From Clostridia bacterium (lineage in GTDB: Bacteria > Bacillota > Clostridia > Christensenellales > Borkfalkiaceae), in the NCBI GenBank assembly GCA_017399185.1, contig JAFQEA010000016.1, forward strand, positions 271,264 to 335,263: 64,000 nt of DNA. The letters are read 5' to 3'. Both the position numbers and the translations under genes were made by a program. This document shows positions 45,862 to 54,109 of the stretch, in pieces. The notes under the pieces are model-generated. The model saw nothing but the letters and a program-made list of their open reading frames with translations. It was not told the DNA's origin and did no database searches. Within the stretch, counting starts at the first letter, position 1. Each line of letters begins with the position of its first letter.

Positions 45862-48000
45862 ATGAGTAATAATATTGAAATGGATTATTACAATCAGGAA
45901 GGAGAAACCTGGGCGGTATCATTGGATGGGCGATATATGTCTGCAGTACAGTCTTATCTTGAGGCCGATGGGATTCCCGAGGGTGGCGTGGCAAAGATAG
46001 TTGAAAATGCGGCAAGAACGTTATCATATTGTCCTAATCCGAAAAAGGATGAAGAATGTCAAAAAACAGGAATTGTTATTGGAAAGGTGCAAAGCGGAAA
46101 AACATCAAATTTCATTTCAATAACAGCTCTTGCGTTTGATAACGGATATAATGTTGTCGTTGTTCTTGGCGGAACAAAAAAGCCTTTGGTTAAGCAGAAT
46201 CGAGAAAGAATCAAAGAGTATTTCGAGGCGACAAAAGAAGTTCTGGTTTTGGATACTACAGACTTTAGGGATGAACTTACATCTAAGAAAATCCAACGCT
46301 TTATTAAAAACGGCAAGAAAGTAGTTATAGTTGCTCTGAAGAATCAAACGCAAATCAATTATGTTGCCGACAATGTTTTTAACGATACAGGCTTGACAGA
46401 GAAAGCAACGTTAATTATTGATGACGAGGGAGATGAGGCATCTCTTAATGGCCTTGTAAAAAAGGGAAAGAAGAGTTCAACTTATTTAGCAATTGAAACT
46501 CTGAAGAGTAAATTGAAAAGACATTGCTTTTTATCTATTACTGCTACTCCCCAGGCTAATCTATTGATTGATACCCTGGATATTTTATCTCCTGAGTTTG
46601 GCGTATTGGTGGATCCTGGATATGGATACTGTGGATTGGATGTTTTTCACAGCGGTAATAGATATACGGAAAAAATACCCGATAGTGAAACTTCGTTGCT
46701 TGATGATGGCATACCGAATTCTTTTATTAATGCATTATCTATGTATTTTGTGGCTTGTGCTGTTCATAGGAGCAGAGGGTTTTATGGAGACAAGATGTCC
46801 ATGCTTATCCATCCAAGTCAGCTCAGAGCGGATCACGAAAAGGTTCACAAGAAGGTATCTCGACTTGTGGATGACTGGATTGCTAAATCAGATAATAAAA
46901 ATGACATAGCGTATGATTCGTTAAAGAGAATACTAGTATCAGCATATAGCGAGTATGCAAAAGCCGGTGTTGAGGGACTGCTTCCGTTTGAATCGTTGGA
47001 GGATGATATCATTCAAGTTATAGGTTCTTGCGGCATACACAAGATCAATGGTGATAGTGTTCAAAATAACGCAGATGAAATATATGATTATAACATTTAC
47101 GTCGGTGGAACTATGCTGGGCAGAGGTCTAACTCTTAAGGGACTTGCCATTACCTACATTATTCGTACCTCTAAGGGCGTTTCGAACGTTGACACTGTTC
47201 AACAGAGAGCTCGATGGTTCGGTTATAAGACGAAGTACCTTGATCTTTGTAAAATATTTGCTGTTGGAAAAATCATTAAAGAGTTTCGCGAGATTAGAGA
47301 CCACGAGGAAGATTTGTGGGAAACCGTTAGACAAACCAATTGTCAAGGCACGAAATTTAAAGATATGGCAAGAATATTTACTCTTAGCGATGACCTTAAA
47401 ATGACCAGAGGAACAGTTGCAAGAACAGAGGGATATTCGTTTAAGCCTTGGAATAAGCAGCGCTTGTTCCAAGATGACGCTGATCTTATTAATAGCAATA
47501 AAACTATATTACAAAATATTCGAACTGCGTTGGGGGCAAATGCTACAACCAAGCGATTCGGAGAGGGTGCTCCATATACAATTATCAGTGGTGTAAGTTT
47601 TGATTATGTGAAAACTGAAATCCTTGATAAATTCAGTTTTGTTTCCGGTGAAAAATTTAATCAGGATGTAATCGACAAACTTGCAGTGATTTTGCGAAGA
47701 AAGGAACTTAATCCCAAGGTTGACCTTATTTGGATGAGAGATGAAGACGGTCAATATTCGAATCACGAAATTGATTGCGGTCATATTCCAAATTATAGTG
47801 TAGGTCGTCGTCCGCAGGATACTAAGAAGCCTGTTGTTTATAAAGGCGACGATTACGAGTTTGTTAAAAACGACACAATGCAACTGCAAATTCACAATAT
47901 AAGGGATACTGTTACTGGAATTGATAGTCCAACGCTTGCATTTTATATTCCTAAGAATGTGATAGAAAAACTAACTAATTTAGTAATTCAGGCAGAATAA
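45862..48000 (+). CDS. Z1-domain superfamily II helicase/endonuclease component
   Basis: 712-residue SF2-type ATPase. Walker A GKVQSGKTS (about 75-83), Walker B IIDDEGDEASL with Asp187, motif III LSITATPQAN (about 223-232), motif V VGGTMLGRGLTL (about 415-426) and motif VI VQQRARWFGY (about 448-457) define the Z1 domain family. The protein most likely translocates on DNA using ATP and supports cleavage by the nuclease encoded next. It is separated by a single base from the MORC-like gene and by 15 bp from the nuclease gene. Confidence 0.92.
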   Translation: MSNNIEMDYYNQEGETWAVSLDGRYMSAVQSYLEADGIPEGGVAKIVENAARTLSYCPNPKKDEECQKTGIVIGKVQSGKTSNFISITALAFDNGYNVVVVLGGTKKPLVKQNRERIKEYFEATKEVLVLDTTDFRDELTSKKIQRFIKNGKKVVIVALKNQTQINYVADNVFNDTGLTEKATLIIDDEGDEASLNGLVKKGKKSSTYLAIETLKSKLKRHCFLSITATPQANLLIDTLDILSPEFGVLVDPGYGYCGLDVFHSGNRYTEKIPDSETSLLDDGIPNSFINALSMYFVACAVHRSRGFYGDKMSMLIHPSQLRADHEKVHKKVSRLVDDWIAKSDNKNDIAYDSLKRILVSAYSEYAKAGVEGLLPFESLEDDIIQVIGSCGIHKINGDSVQNNADEIYDYNIYVGGTMLGRGLTLKGLAITYIIRTSKGVSNVDTVQQRARWFGYKTKYLDLCKIFAVGKIIKEFREIRDHEEDLWETVRQTNCQGTKFKDMARIFTLSDDLKMTRGTVARTEGYSFKPWNKQRLFQDDADLINSNKTILQNIRTALGANATTKRFGEGAPYTIISGVSFDYVKTEILDKFSFVSGEKFNQDVIDKLAVILRRKELNPKVDLIWMRDEDGQYSNHEIDCGHIPNYSVGRRPQDTKKPVVYKGDDYEFVKNDTMQLQIHNIRDTVTGIDSPTLAFYIPKNVIEKLTNLVIQAE

Positions 48001-48015
48001 AAGAAGGGGGCATAT

Positions 48016-48981
48016 ATGAATATTGTAGACACATTCAGAGAGCACTTTGGCACGCTGTGTAATATTTGTAATGATTTTTCTCTTGTCGAGTGCGATGACG
48101 GTATTATGATAGGCGTAGACAAATCCGCTTATCTCTCCGTTGTTATAAAATCAAAAAGGCCAAGGCGTTTCCCGATAGTGCATAAGACTCAGAATATGAG
48201 CATTGAATGCAATATGAGAGTTACATATATGCTTAATGAGATCGTTTGTCAAGATGTTGTTCATATTCTGCGATGCTTATCGGATAATCCAAGAGAAAAA
48301 GAACTGTTTTTAGAGTTGGCTACAGTATTGATTGCGGAAGGTGACGGCACTGAAGAATCCATAATGGATACATTTAATCTTCTTAGAACATTTTTTAACA
48401 ACAAAAAGGACATATCTGACAATGAACTTATTGGATTATACGCAGAATTATTCACGATATGTGTTTTTCATCAGTCGTTAGGAATTGAACAGTATTGGCA
48501 GTCCAGAGACCGTATGAAATTCGATTTCTCTATAACAGAGAAGTTGAAACTGGAGGTGAAGGCAACCACTAAAAATTCTCGCACACATCATTTTCGCCAT
48601 GAACAGTTGATGACAGAGTTGTATGACATATATGTTATATCATACATGCTTAGGTATGATGACGAGGGATTGTCTTTGTTTGATCTGATCAAAGAAAGCA
48701 AAGAATATCTTAAAATAGATTCTCGAAAACTTATGAAAATCGATAATGTTTTGAAAAATGTAGCAGAAGATCGGTTGAAAAATTTAAGATTTAATAGGGA
48801 TTATACTGACGTTAATATGCATATATACAGTGCAATGAATATCCCAAAATTTAATCAATTAACTCCAAGTGGAGTAGCCAATGCGGAATACGATTGTGTG
48901 CTCGACAATATTGGGTTTATAGGCTTTGATGATTTTGAAAAAATAGTAGAAAAAGCAAAAAAGGAGACAACAGATGTTTAA
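48016..48981 (+). CDS. PD-(D/E)XK restriction endonuclease (DUF4420-type)
   Basis: 321 residues. The PD-(D/E)XK core can be read as Glu144 in GLYAELF, Asp170 in MKFDFS, and Glu180-Val-Lys182 in KLEVKATT, followed by a His-rich HHFRHEQL helix typical of these nucleases. This family occurs beside Z1 and MORC-like genes. The predicted role is DNA cleavage of unmodified DNA, with specificity unknown. Ribosome-binding site AAGGGGG; the 3' end overlaps the next gene by 8 bp. Confidence 0.87.
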   Translation: MNIVDTFREHFGTLCNICNDFSLVECDDGIMIGVDKSAYLSVVIKSKRPRRFPIVHKTQNMSIECNMRVTYMLNEIVCQDVVHILRCLSDNPREKELFLELATVLIAEGDGTEESIMDTFNLLRTFFNNKKDISDNELIGLYAELFTICVFHQSLGIEQYWQSRDRMKFDFSITEKLKLEVKATTKNSRTHHFRHEQLMTELYDIYVISYMLRYDDEGLSLFDLIKESKEYLKIDSRKLMKIDNVLKNVAEDRLKNLRFNRDYTDVNMHIYSAMNIPKFNQLTPSGVANAEYDCVLDNIGFIGFDDFEKIVEKAKKETTDV

Positions 48982-49276
48982 AACATATGATTTATTTGAT
49001 CACAGAAACATAAATGATCTTATTCCAGAAATTATTTATTACTATCTTTTTAAGGGGTTGAGTTTGACTGCTATAGAGCAGAAACTTTTTAAGACAGAGG
49101 ATTATAAAGGATGGTTGAGTAAGACATTTTTGAATTATTACGGAATTGATACTGAAAAAGTTAATAAGGGAATATACGAAAACAAAACAGTTCCTGAGGT
49201 AGTAGATGAACTTTATAGAAGTTCTAACATTGCGCATGTTCGTGTTGCGAAACTGCTTAAAGAAAAGTATCTTTAA
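48974..49276 (+). CDS. Unrecognised 100-residue protein at the end of the defence operon
   Basis: Overlaps the nuclease gene by 8 bp, with AAGGAG upstream, so it is translationally coupled and surely expressed with it. The sequence is mostly helical and aromatic-rich (LIPEIIYYYLFKGLS; DYKGWLSKTFLNYYGID), with a C-terminal HTH-like stretch (VPEVVDELYRSSNIAHVRVAKLLKEKYL). I do not recognise the family. It may be a specificity or regulatory subunit, or an inhibitor of the nuclease. Confidence 0.75.
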   Translation: MFKTYDLFDHRNINDLIPEIIYYYLFKGLSLTAIEQKLFKTEDYKGWLSKTFLNYYGIDTEKVNKGIYENKTVPEVVDELYRSSNIAHVRVAKLLKEKYL

Positions 49277-49508
49277 TTATCAATTGAAAGACTTAAATGA
49301 TCAGATAATTGATTTTTCTAAAATTCTATTGCTTGTAGATTTTGCTCACAATGAAATAAGCACAAAAAATTATACACATCACTGGTAAAAATCAAAAAAT
49401 GATGTATATATTTTTTTATAGGGATTTTGGAAAAAACAAGATTTTTACAATTTGTAAATAAAAATCGCAACGCAATAAAATATGAGCCCAAAAAATCAAA
49501 AAGCTTAA

Positions 49509-49642
49509 TTAACCGACCTATAGCGGTACTTTTTGGATAAAAAACCACATATAAAGCAAACAAAAAAAGGCTTTTGGGACTACCCAAAAGCCTTTTAAAT
49601 TTATTAAGTTAATTAAGCCTTGAAGCCTTCTTCAACAGCAAC
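49509..49642. repeat. Right 134-bp direct repeat flanking the defence island
   Basis: Includes palindrome copy 8 (minus-strand core TACCGCTATAGGTCGGTTA, 49509-49534), the terminator at 49565-49596 and the genuine last 30 bases of the GGGtGRT gene. Sequence between the last island gene and this repeat (49277-49508) is AT-rich; no gene is seen there. Confidence 0.93.
49565..49600 (-). terminator. Terminator of the GGGtGRT operon
   Basis: AAAAGGCTTTTGGG / CCCAAAAGCCTTTT, perfect 14-bp stem with a 4-base loop; it works in either direction, and on the minus strand follows the GGGtGRT stop codon. Confidence 0.85.
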
Positions 49643-50614
49643 GGCAACTGCAACGGTTGCGCCAACCATAGGGTTGTTACCCATACCGATAAGACCCATC
49701 ATTTCTACGTGTGCAGGAACTGAAGAGCTGCCGGCAAATTGCGCGTCAGAGTGCATTCTGCCCATAGTGTCGGTCATACCGTAAGAAGATGGACCTGCTG
49801 CCATGTTGTCCGGGTGGAGCGTTCTGCCCGTGCCACCGCCGGAAGCAACAGAGAAGTACTTTTTGCCGTTTTCAACGCACCATTTTTTATAGGTACCTGC
49901 AACAGGGTGTTGGAATCTTGTTGGGTTTGTTGAGTTACCTGTGATAGAAACGCCAACGTTTTCCATAATCATGATAGCAACGCCTTCAGGAACGTTATCC
50001 GCACCGTAGCATTTAACCTTGGCGCGTGGGCCGTCAGAGTAAGCCTTTTCGTATTCAACCTTAACCTGTTCGGTATATGGGTCGAAAGTTGTGTCAACGT
50101 AAGTAAAGCCGTTGATACGTGAAATAATCATAGCAGCGTCTTTGCCCAAGCCGTTTAAGATAACGCGAAGCTCTTTGCCGCGAACCTTATTAGCGTTCAT
50201 AGCGATAGAGATAGCGCCTTCAGCAGCAGCAAAAGATTCGTGACCGGCAAGGAAGCAGAAGCAGTCTGTTTCGTCGTTTAAAAGCATAGAAGCAAGGTTG
50301 CCGTGGCCTAAACCAACCTTACGGTTTTCAGCAACAGAGCCGTTAATGCAGAATGCTTGTAAGCCAATACCGATAGCAGCAGCGGCGTCAGAAGCCTTTG
50401 TGCAGCCTTTTTTGATAGCGATTGCAGCGCCTACGTAGTAAGCCCAAACAGCGTTTTCAAAGCAGATAGGTTGTGTACCGCGAACGATTTTGTCGCAGTC
50501 AACGCCTTTAGCGAGGCAGATTTCTTTACATTCTTCAACAGAAGAAATGCCGTACTCGGCTAATACAGAGTTAATTTTGTCAATTCTTCTTTCATAACTT
50601 TCAAATAAAGCCAT
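49613..50614 (-). CDS. GGGtGRT protein
   Basis: 333-residue member of the conserved family of unknown function named after its GGGtGRT motif, seen here as ASGGGTGRTLHPDN (about 263-276). The rest is well conserved in anaerobes: YVGAAIAIKKGCTKASDAAAAIG, SSVPAHVEMMGLIGMGNNPMVGATVAVAV. It is translated from ATG 50614 with GGAGG upstream and follows the NifU-like gene by 12 bp, the family's usual partner. The pair is probably involved in iron-sulfur or redox enzyme maturation, but this is inferred from neighbourhood only. Its last 30 bases are duplicated at 42167-42196. Confidence 0.9.
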   Translation of the reverse strand: MALFESYERRIDKINSVLAEYGISSVEECKEICLAKGVDCDKIVRGTQPICFENAVWAYYVGAAIAIKKGCTKASDAAAAIGIGLQAFCINGSVAENRKVGLGHGNLASMLLNDETDCFCFLAGHESFAAAEGAISIAMNANKVRGKELRVILNGLGKDAAMIISRINGFTYVDTTFDPYTEQVKVEYEKAYSDGPRAKVKCYGADNVPEGVAIMIMENVGVSITGNSTNPTRFQHPVAGTYKKWCVENGKKYFSVASGGGTGRTLHPDNMAAGPSSYGMTDTMGRMHSDAQFAGSSSVPAHVEMMGLIGMGNNPMVGATVAVAVAVEEGFKA

Positions 50615-50626
50615 TTTTCTACCTCC

Positions 50627-51319
50627 TTATTCCTTACGTGGGTCGATATACTTATAAGCGTTATCAAATCTGCCGTATCTGCCCATAGCTTTCTTGTAAG
50701 CTTCGTTTGGTTCGATACCTTGTTTGATAAAGTCTGTCATTTTGCCTAAAGATACGAATTCGTAACCGGTGATTTGCATATCTTTGTCGAGTGCAAGGCG
50801 TGTTACGTAGCCTTCAGCCATTTCCAAATAGCGGCTGCCTTTAGCGCGTGTACCGTACATAGTACCAACTTGTGAACGTAAGCCTTTGCCTAAATCTTCT
50901 AGGCCTGCGCCGATAACTAAACCGTCGTCAGAGAAAGCAGATTGGCTTCTGCCGTAAACGATTTGTAAGAAAAGCTCACGCATAGCGGTATTGATTGCGT
51001 CGCAAACAAGGTCGGTGTTTAAAGCTTCTAAAATGGTCTTACCTGGTAAGATTTCTGATGCCATAGCGGCAGAGTGTGTCATACCGGAGCAGCCGATAGT
51101 TTCAACTAAAGCTTCTTCGATGATACCTTCTTTAACGTTTAAGGTAAGCTTGCAAGCGCCTTGTTGTGGTGCGCACCAGCCGATGCCGTGCGTAAAGCCT
51201 GAAATATCTTTAATTTCTTTTGCGAATATCCATTTTCCTTCTTCCGGAATTGGTGCAGGGTTGTGCTTTGGGCCTTTGGCAACACAAACCATTTCGTTGA
51301 CTTCGCGAGAATATTGCAT
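50627..51319 (-). CDS. NifU-like iron-sulfur cluster assembly scaffold protein
   Basis: 230 residues. It carries cysteines in a NifU/IscU-like arrangement: GIGWCAPQQGACKLTL (about 46-61) and VETIGCSGMTHSAAMASEIL (about 73-92, where the CSG motif resembles scaffold active-site cysteines). It is first in the two-gene operon with the GGGtGRT gene. The C-terminal third (MAEGYVTRLALDKDMQITGYEFVSLGKM) is specific to this longer family. ATG at 51319 with strong AGGAGGA ribosome-binding site. Confidence 0.85.
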   Translation of the reverse strand: MQYSREVNEMVCVAKGPKHNPAPIPEEGKWIFAKEIKDISGFTHGIGWCAPQQGACKLTLNVKEGIIEEALVETIGCSGMTHSAAMASEILPGKTILEALNTDLVCDAINTAMRELFLQIVYGRSQSAFSDDGLVIGAGLEDLGKGLRSQVGTMYGTRAKGSRYLEMAEGYVTRLALDKDMQITGYEFVSLGKMTDFIKQGIEPNEAYKKAMGRYGRFDNAYKYIDPRKE

Positions 51320-51351
51320 AGTGTAAGTCCTCCTGATTTACTTATGAGCAC

Positions 51352-51380
51352 ATTATAGCACATTAAAGGTTGATTTTCAA
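51352..51380 (-). promoter_or_regulatory. Promoter of the NifU-like/GGGtGRT operon
   Basis: On the minus strand: TTGAAA (51380-51375), 17 bp, TATAAT (51357-51352). TGTGCT flanks the -10 box on both sides as a short direct repeat. Confidence 0.75.
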
Positions 51381-51483
51381 ATTTTTTTGGGGCAAAAACG
51401 CCCGCTTAACCCATTTTTTGGGACTATTTTTTAATTTTTAAGCTAAAACCTTGGTTTATCGGCGTTTGCTTTTGCCTTTTTGC

Positions 51484-51512
51484 TTTACAAAAAGGGCGTT
51501 CGGTGTTAAAAT
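51484..51512 (+). promoter_or_regulatory. Promoter of tyrS
   Basis: TTTACA (51484-51489), 17 bp, TAAAAT (51507-51512), with an extended -10 TG. No T-box leader is visible: only 47 bases separate it from the ATG. Confidence 0.65.
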
Positions 51513-51559
51513 AGTACAAGTAATCAAAAATAACATTTAATTTATATATCAGGTGCATA

Positions 51560-52762
51560 ATGAACGTTTTAGACACATTAAAACAACGCGGCTTTCTAAA
51601 GCAAACGGTTTTTGGCGAAGAATTATACGAGCTTTTATCCAAAGAAAAGGTTAGCTTTTACGTTGGCTTTGACCCTACGGCAGATTCACTCCATATCGGT
51701 CACTATATCCCGATTATGGCAATGGCGCACATGCAACGCGCAGGGCATAAGCCTATCTGCTTATTTGGCGGCGGCACGGCAATGATTGGTGACCCGACGG
51801 GAAGAACGGATTTACGCCAAATGCTCACTAAAGAACAAATTAATAGCAATATTGAACGCTTTAAAGTTCAGATGTCACGCTTTATCGATTTTAACGGTGA
51901 AGACGGCGCTATAATGGTTAACAACGCAGATTGGCTTTTAAACCTTAACTACGTTGACTTTTTGCGTGATATCGGCGTGTGCTTTTCGGTTAATAAAATG
52001 CTCACGGCGGAATGCTTCAAAACAAGGCTTGAACGCGGGCTTAACTTCCTTGAATTCAACTATATGCTGATGCAGGGTTACGATTTTTACAGGCTGTTTG
52101 AAGACCATAACTGCGTCCTGCAAATGGGCGGTGACGACCAATGGTCAAATATGCTTGCAGGGGTTGACCTTGTTCGCCGTAAGGCTCAAAAACCGGCTTA
52201 TGCAGCCACTTGTACCCTTTTACTTACCAGCGACGGCAAGAAGATGGGCAAGACTGCAAAGGGCGCGCTCTGGCTTGATGAAAACAAAACAACGCCTTAC
52301 GAATTCTATCAATATTTTAGAAACGTTGAAGACAGCAAGGTTGCAGAGTGCATGAAGCTTTTAACCTTTATGGAGCTTGATGAAATTGAAGAGCTTACTA
52401 AATATCAGGACGAACGTATGAACGCCGCTAAAGCAAGGCTTGCGTTTGAAGTTACCAAGCTTGTCCACGGCGAAGAAAAGGCGTTAGAAGCGCAAAAGCA
52501 AGCGCAAGGTGCGTTTGGCGGCAACGCTGACGATATGCCAACCGTTACTATCCCAAGAAGCGATTTTATCCCTGACATTATGCTTGCTGCAGGCATTGTT
52601 AAATCTAAAGGCGAAGCACGCACGTTAATCAGCGGCGGCGGCGTTAGCATTAACGAAGAAAAGGTCACAGGCTTAACGCTTGACAGCACCGTTTTAGATA
52701 AAGGCGAATTTATCCTTCATAAGGGTAAAAAGGTACACGTTAAAGTTATCTTTGAACAATAA
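51560..52762 (+). CDS. tyrS: Tyrosyl-tRNA synthetase
   Basis: Class I synthetase charging tRNA-Tyr. 400 residues. Family block [20 protein letters not shown] with the HIGH motif (about 46-49), Tyr-binding [14 protein letters not shown] (about 193-206) and the KMSKS loop as KMGKT (about 231-235). The C-terminal S4 RNA-binding domain is present ([22 protein letters not shown]). Length and motifs are normal. Confidence 0.97.
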   Translation: MNVLDTLKQRGFLKQTVFGEELYELLSKEKVSFYVGFDPTADSLHIGHYIPIMAMAHMQRAGHKPICLFGGGTAMIGDPTGRTDLRQMLTKEQINSNIERFKVQMSRFIDFNGEDGAIMVNNADWLLNLNYVDFLRDIGVCFSVNKMLTAECFKTRLERGLNFLEFNYMLMQGYDFYRLFEDHNCVLQMGGDDQWSNMLAGVDLVRRKAQKPAYAATCTLLLTSDGKKMGKTAKGALWLDENKTTPYEFYQYFRNVEDSKVAECMKLLTFMELDEIEELTKYQDERMNAAKARLAFEVTKLVHGEEKALEAQKQAQGAFGGNADDMPTVTIPRSDFIPDIMLAAGIVKSKGEARTLISGGGVSINEEKVTGLTLDSTVLDKGEFILHKGKKVHVKVIFEQ

Positions 52763-52771
52763 AAAACATAG

Positions 52772-52796
52772 TTAATCGGCTTATAGACCGACTTAT
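52772..52796 (-). repeat. Dispersed palindromic repeat, copy 9
   Basis: Minus-strand core TCGGTCTATAAGCCGATTA; the two arms are nearly perfectly complementary. Lies 10 bases after the tyrS stop. Confidence 0.75.
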
Positions 52797-52804
52797 TTAT
52801 CTAA

Positions 52805-52839
52805 TTTGCCCCTACTTTTTGCTTAAAAGCAGGGGCAAA
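52805..52839 (+). terminator. Possible terminator after tyrS
   Basis: TTTGCCCCT (52805-52813) / AGGGGCAAA (52831-52839) with an inner TTTTGCTTAAAAGC hairpin; no clear T-tract. Confidence 0.5.
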
Positions 52840-52874
52840 GGTTTATAAAAAACTTGTAGGGGGGGGGATGATTT

Positions 52875-53486
52875 TTGGATAACTATTTTGCAGTTGAATT
52901 TCAAAAAGAAAGTGAAATCGTGATAGAAAAGTCACGCTTTATCACTAACGTTTTCCCTGTGGAAACCGAAGCTGAAGCAAAAGCCCAGCTTGATAAAATA
53001 AGGAAAAAGTACGCCGATGCAACACATAACTGCTACGCCTTTGTCACAGACTTTGGTCAGACGTCGCGCTCATCTGACGACGGCGAGCCGTCAGGTACTG
53101 CAGGCGTACCTATTTTAGAAGTTATTAAAAACCAAAAATTGATAAACACGCTTGTCGTGGTTACCCGCTACTTTGGCGGCATAAAGCTTGGTGCGGGTGG
53201 GCTTGTAAGGGCTTACTCAAAGTCGGCGTCAAACGGGCTTAAAGCAGGTGGCGCGCGTGAGTTTTTTAATTGCGACAAGATAAAAATCAAGCTATCCTAC
53301 GATGAGTACAGCTTGTTTTTAAGAGAGATTGTACCGGTTGTCCACAGCGTGTTATCAACCGATTACGCTGAAGATATAACCGTTGTCGTTTCCGTTAAAA
53401 AGTTAGCCTATAAGCCGTTTATTGATAAATTCAGCGCAATTTTTTATGATAAAACCCTTGAAAATATCGGGCAGGAGTTTTATTGA
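52875..53486 (+). CDS. YigZ/IMPACT family protein
   Basis: 203-residue protein of the IMPACT/YigZ family, thought to act on translation or stress signalling; the exact role is unsettled. N-terminal UPF0029 domain with the signature SSDDGEPSGTAGVPILEVI (about 72-90) and TRYFGGIKLGAGGLVRAYSKSA (about 97-118); a ferredoxin-like C-terminal domain (about 130-200). It starts at TTG 52875; an out-of-frame ATG lies at 52868. The ribosome-binding region is a run of nine G (52859-52867). It heads a tight operon with recX and birA. Confidence 0.9.
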   Translation: MDNYFAVEFQKESEIVIEKSRFITNVFPVETEAEAKAQLDKIRKKYADATHNCYAFVTDFGQTSRSSDDGEPSGTAGVPILEVIKNQKLINTLVVVTRYFGGIKLGAGGLVRAYSKSASNGLKAGGAREFFNCDKIKIKLSYDEYSLFLREIVPVVHSVLSTDYAEDITVVVSVKKLAYKPFIDKFSAIFYDKTLENIGQEFY

Positions 53487-53487
53487 T

Positions 53488-54108
53488 ATGAAGAAGATAA
53501 CGGCAATAACCCCGCAGGTTAAGGACAAAAAACGGGTCAACATTTTTTTGGATGGGGAGTTTTATTGTGGGCTTCAAAAAATAACCCAGATGACCAATAA
53601 TTTGCAGGTTGGCGATATGGTTTCTGAAAAACGCTTATCAGAGCTTGTTTTTGAATCCGAATACACGGCGTGCGTTGACCTTGCTTATAAATACTTGGGC
53701 AGGAAAAACCATACCAAAATGCAGGTTATCATTTACCTTAAGGGCAAAAACTTTGATAACAGGGTTATTGCCAAGGTAATTGACAAGCTTGAAGAATACG
53801 GCTATCTTGACGATATGCAGTATGCAAAAACCTATATTGAGTTTAAAAAGTCGTCAAAAGGCAGAAGACTGCTTTCGGCAGAGCTTTCGTCAAAGGGTGT
53901 TGATTCAAAGACTATTGAAAAGGCGCTTGACACTTTGACCGATGAAGACCAATCAGCCTATAACACGGCAAAAAAATACATAAAGAGCAAGCCGTTTGAT
54001 TTTGAGCTGAAGGCCAAAGCCTTTAGATATTTGATTTCCAAGGGCTTTTCTTACGACAATGCAACAAGCGCGCTTGATAAAATAAGTGCCGAATTAAAGC
54101 AAGACTGA
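53488..54108 (+). CDS. recX: RecX regulatory protein
   Basis: Modulates RecA filament stability. 206 residues, three-helix repeats typical of RecX: YTACVDLAYKYLGRKNHTKMQVIIYL, IAKVIDKLEEYGYLDDMQYAKTYIE and FAFRYLISKG-like C-terminal repeat (SKGFSYDNATSAL). The frame is open back to 53422, but the ATG at 53488 is chosen: one base after the yigZ stop and at the proper family N-terminus. recA itself is not in the window. Confidence 0.9.
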   Translation: MKKITAITPQVKDKKRVNIFLDGEFYCGLQKITQMTNNLQVGDMVSEKRLSELVFESEYTACVDLAYKYLGRKNHTKMQVIIYLKGKNFDNRVIAKVIDKLEEYGYLDDMQYAKTYIEFKKSSKGRRLLSAELSSKGVDSKTIEKALDTLTDEDQSAYNTAKKYIKSKPFDFELKAKAFRYLISKGFSYDNATSALDKISAELKQD

Positions 54109-54109
54109 T

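Noticed and set aside
49206..49388. 60-residue frame after the defence operon
   Set aside because: Overlaps the 100-residue gene in another frame, no ribosome-binding site, composition of AT-rich noncoding DNA.
51381..51559. T-box leader upstream of tyrS
   Set aside because: No T-box sequence or specifier/antiterminator structure found; the promoter is only 47 bases before the ATG.
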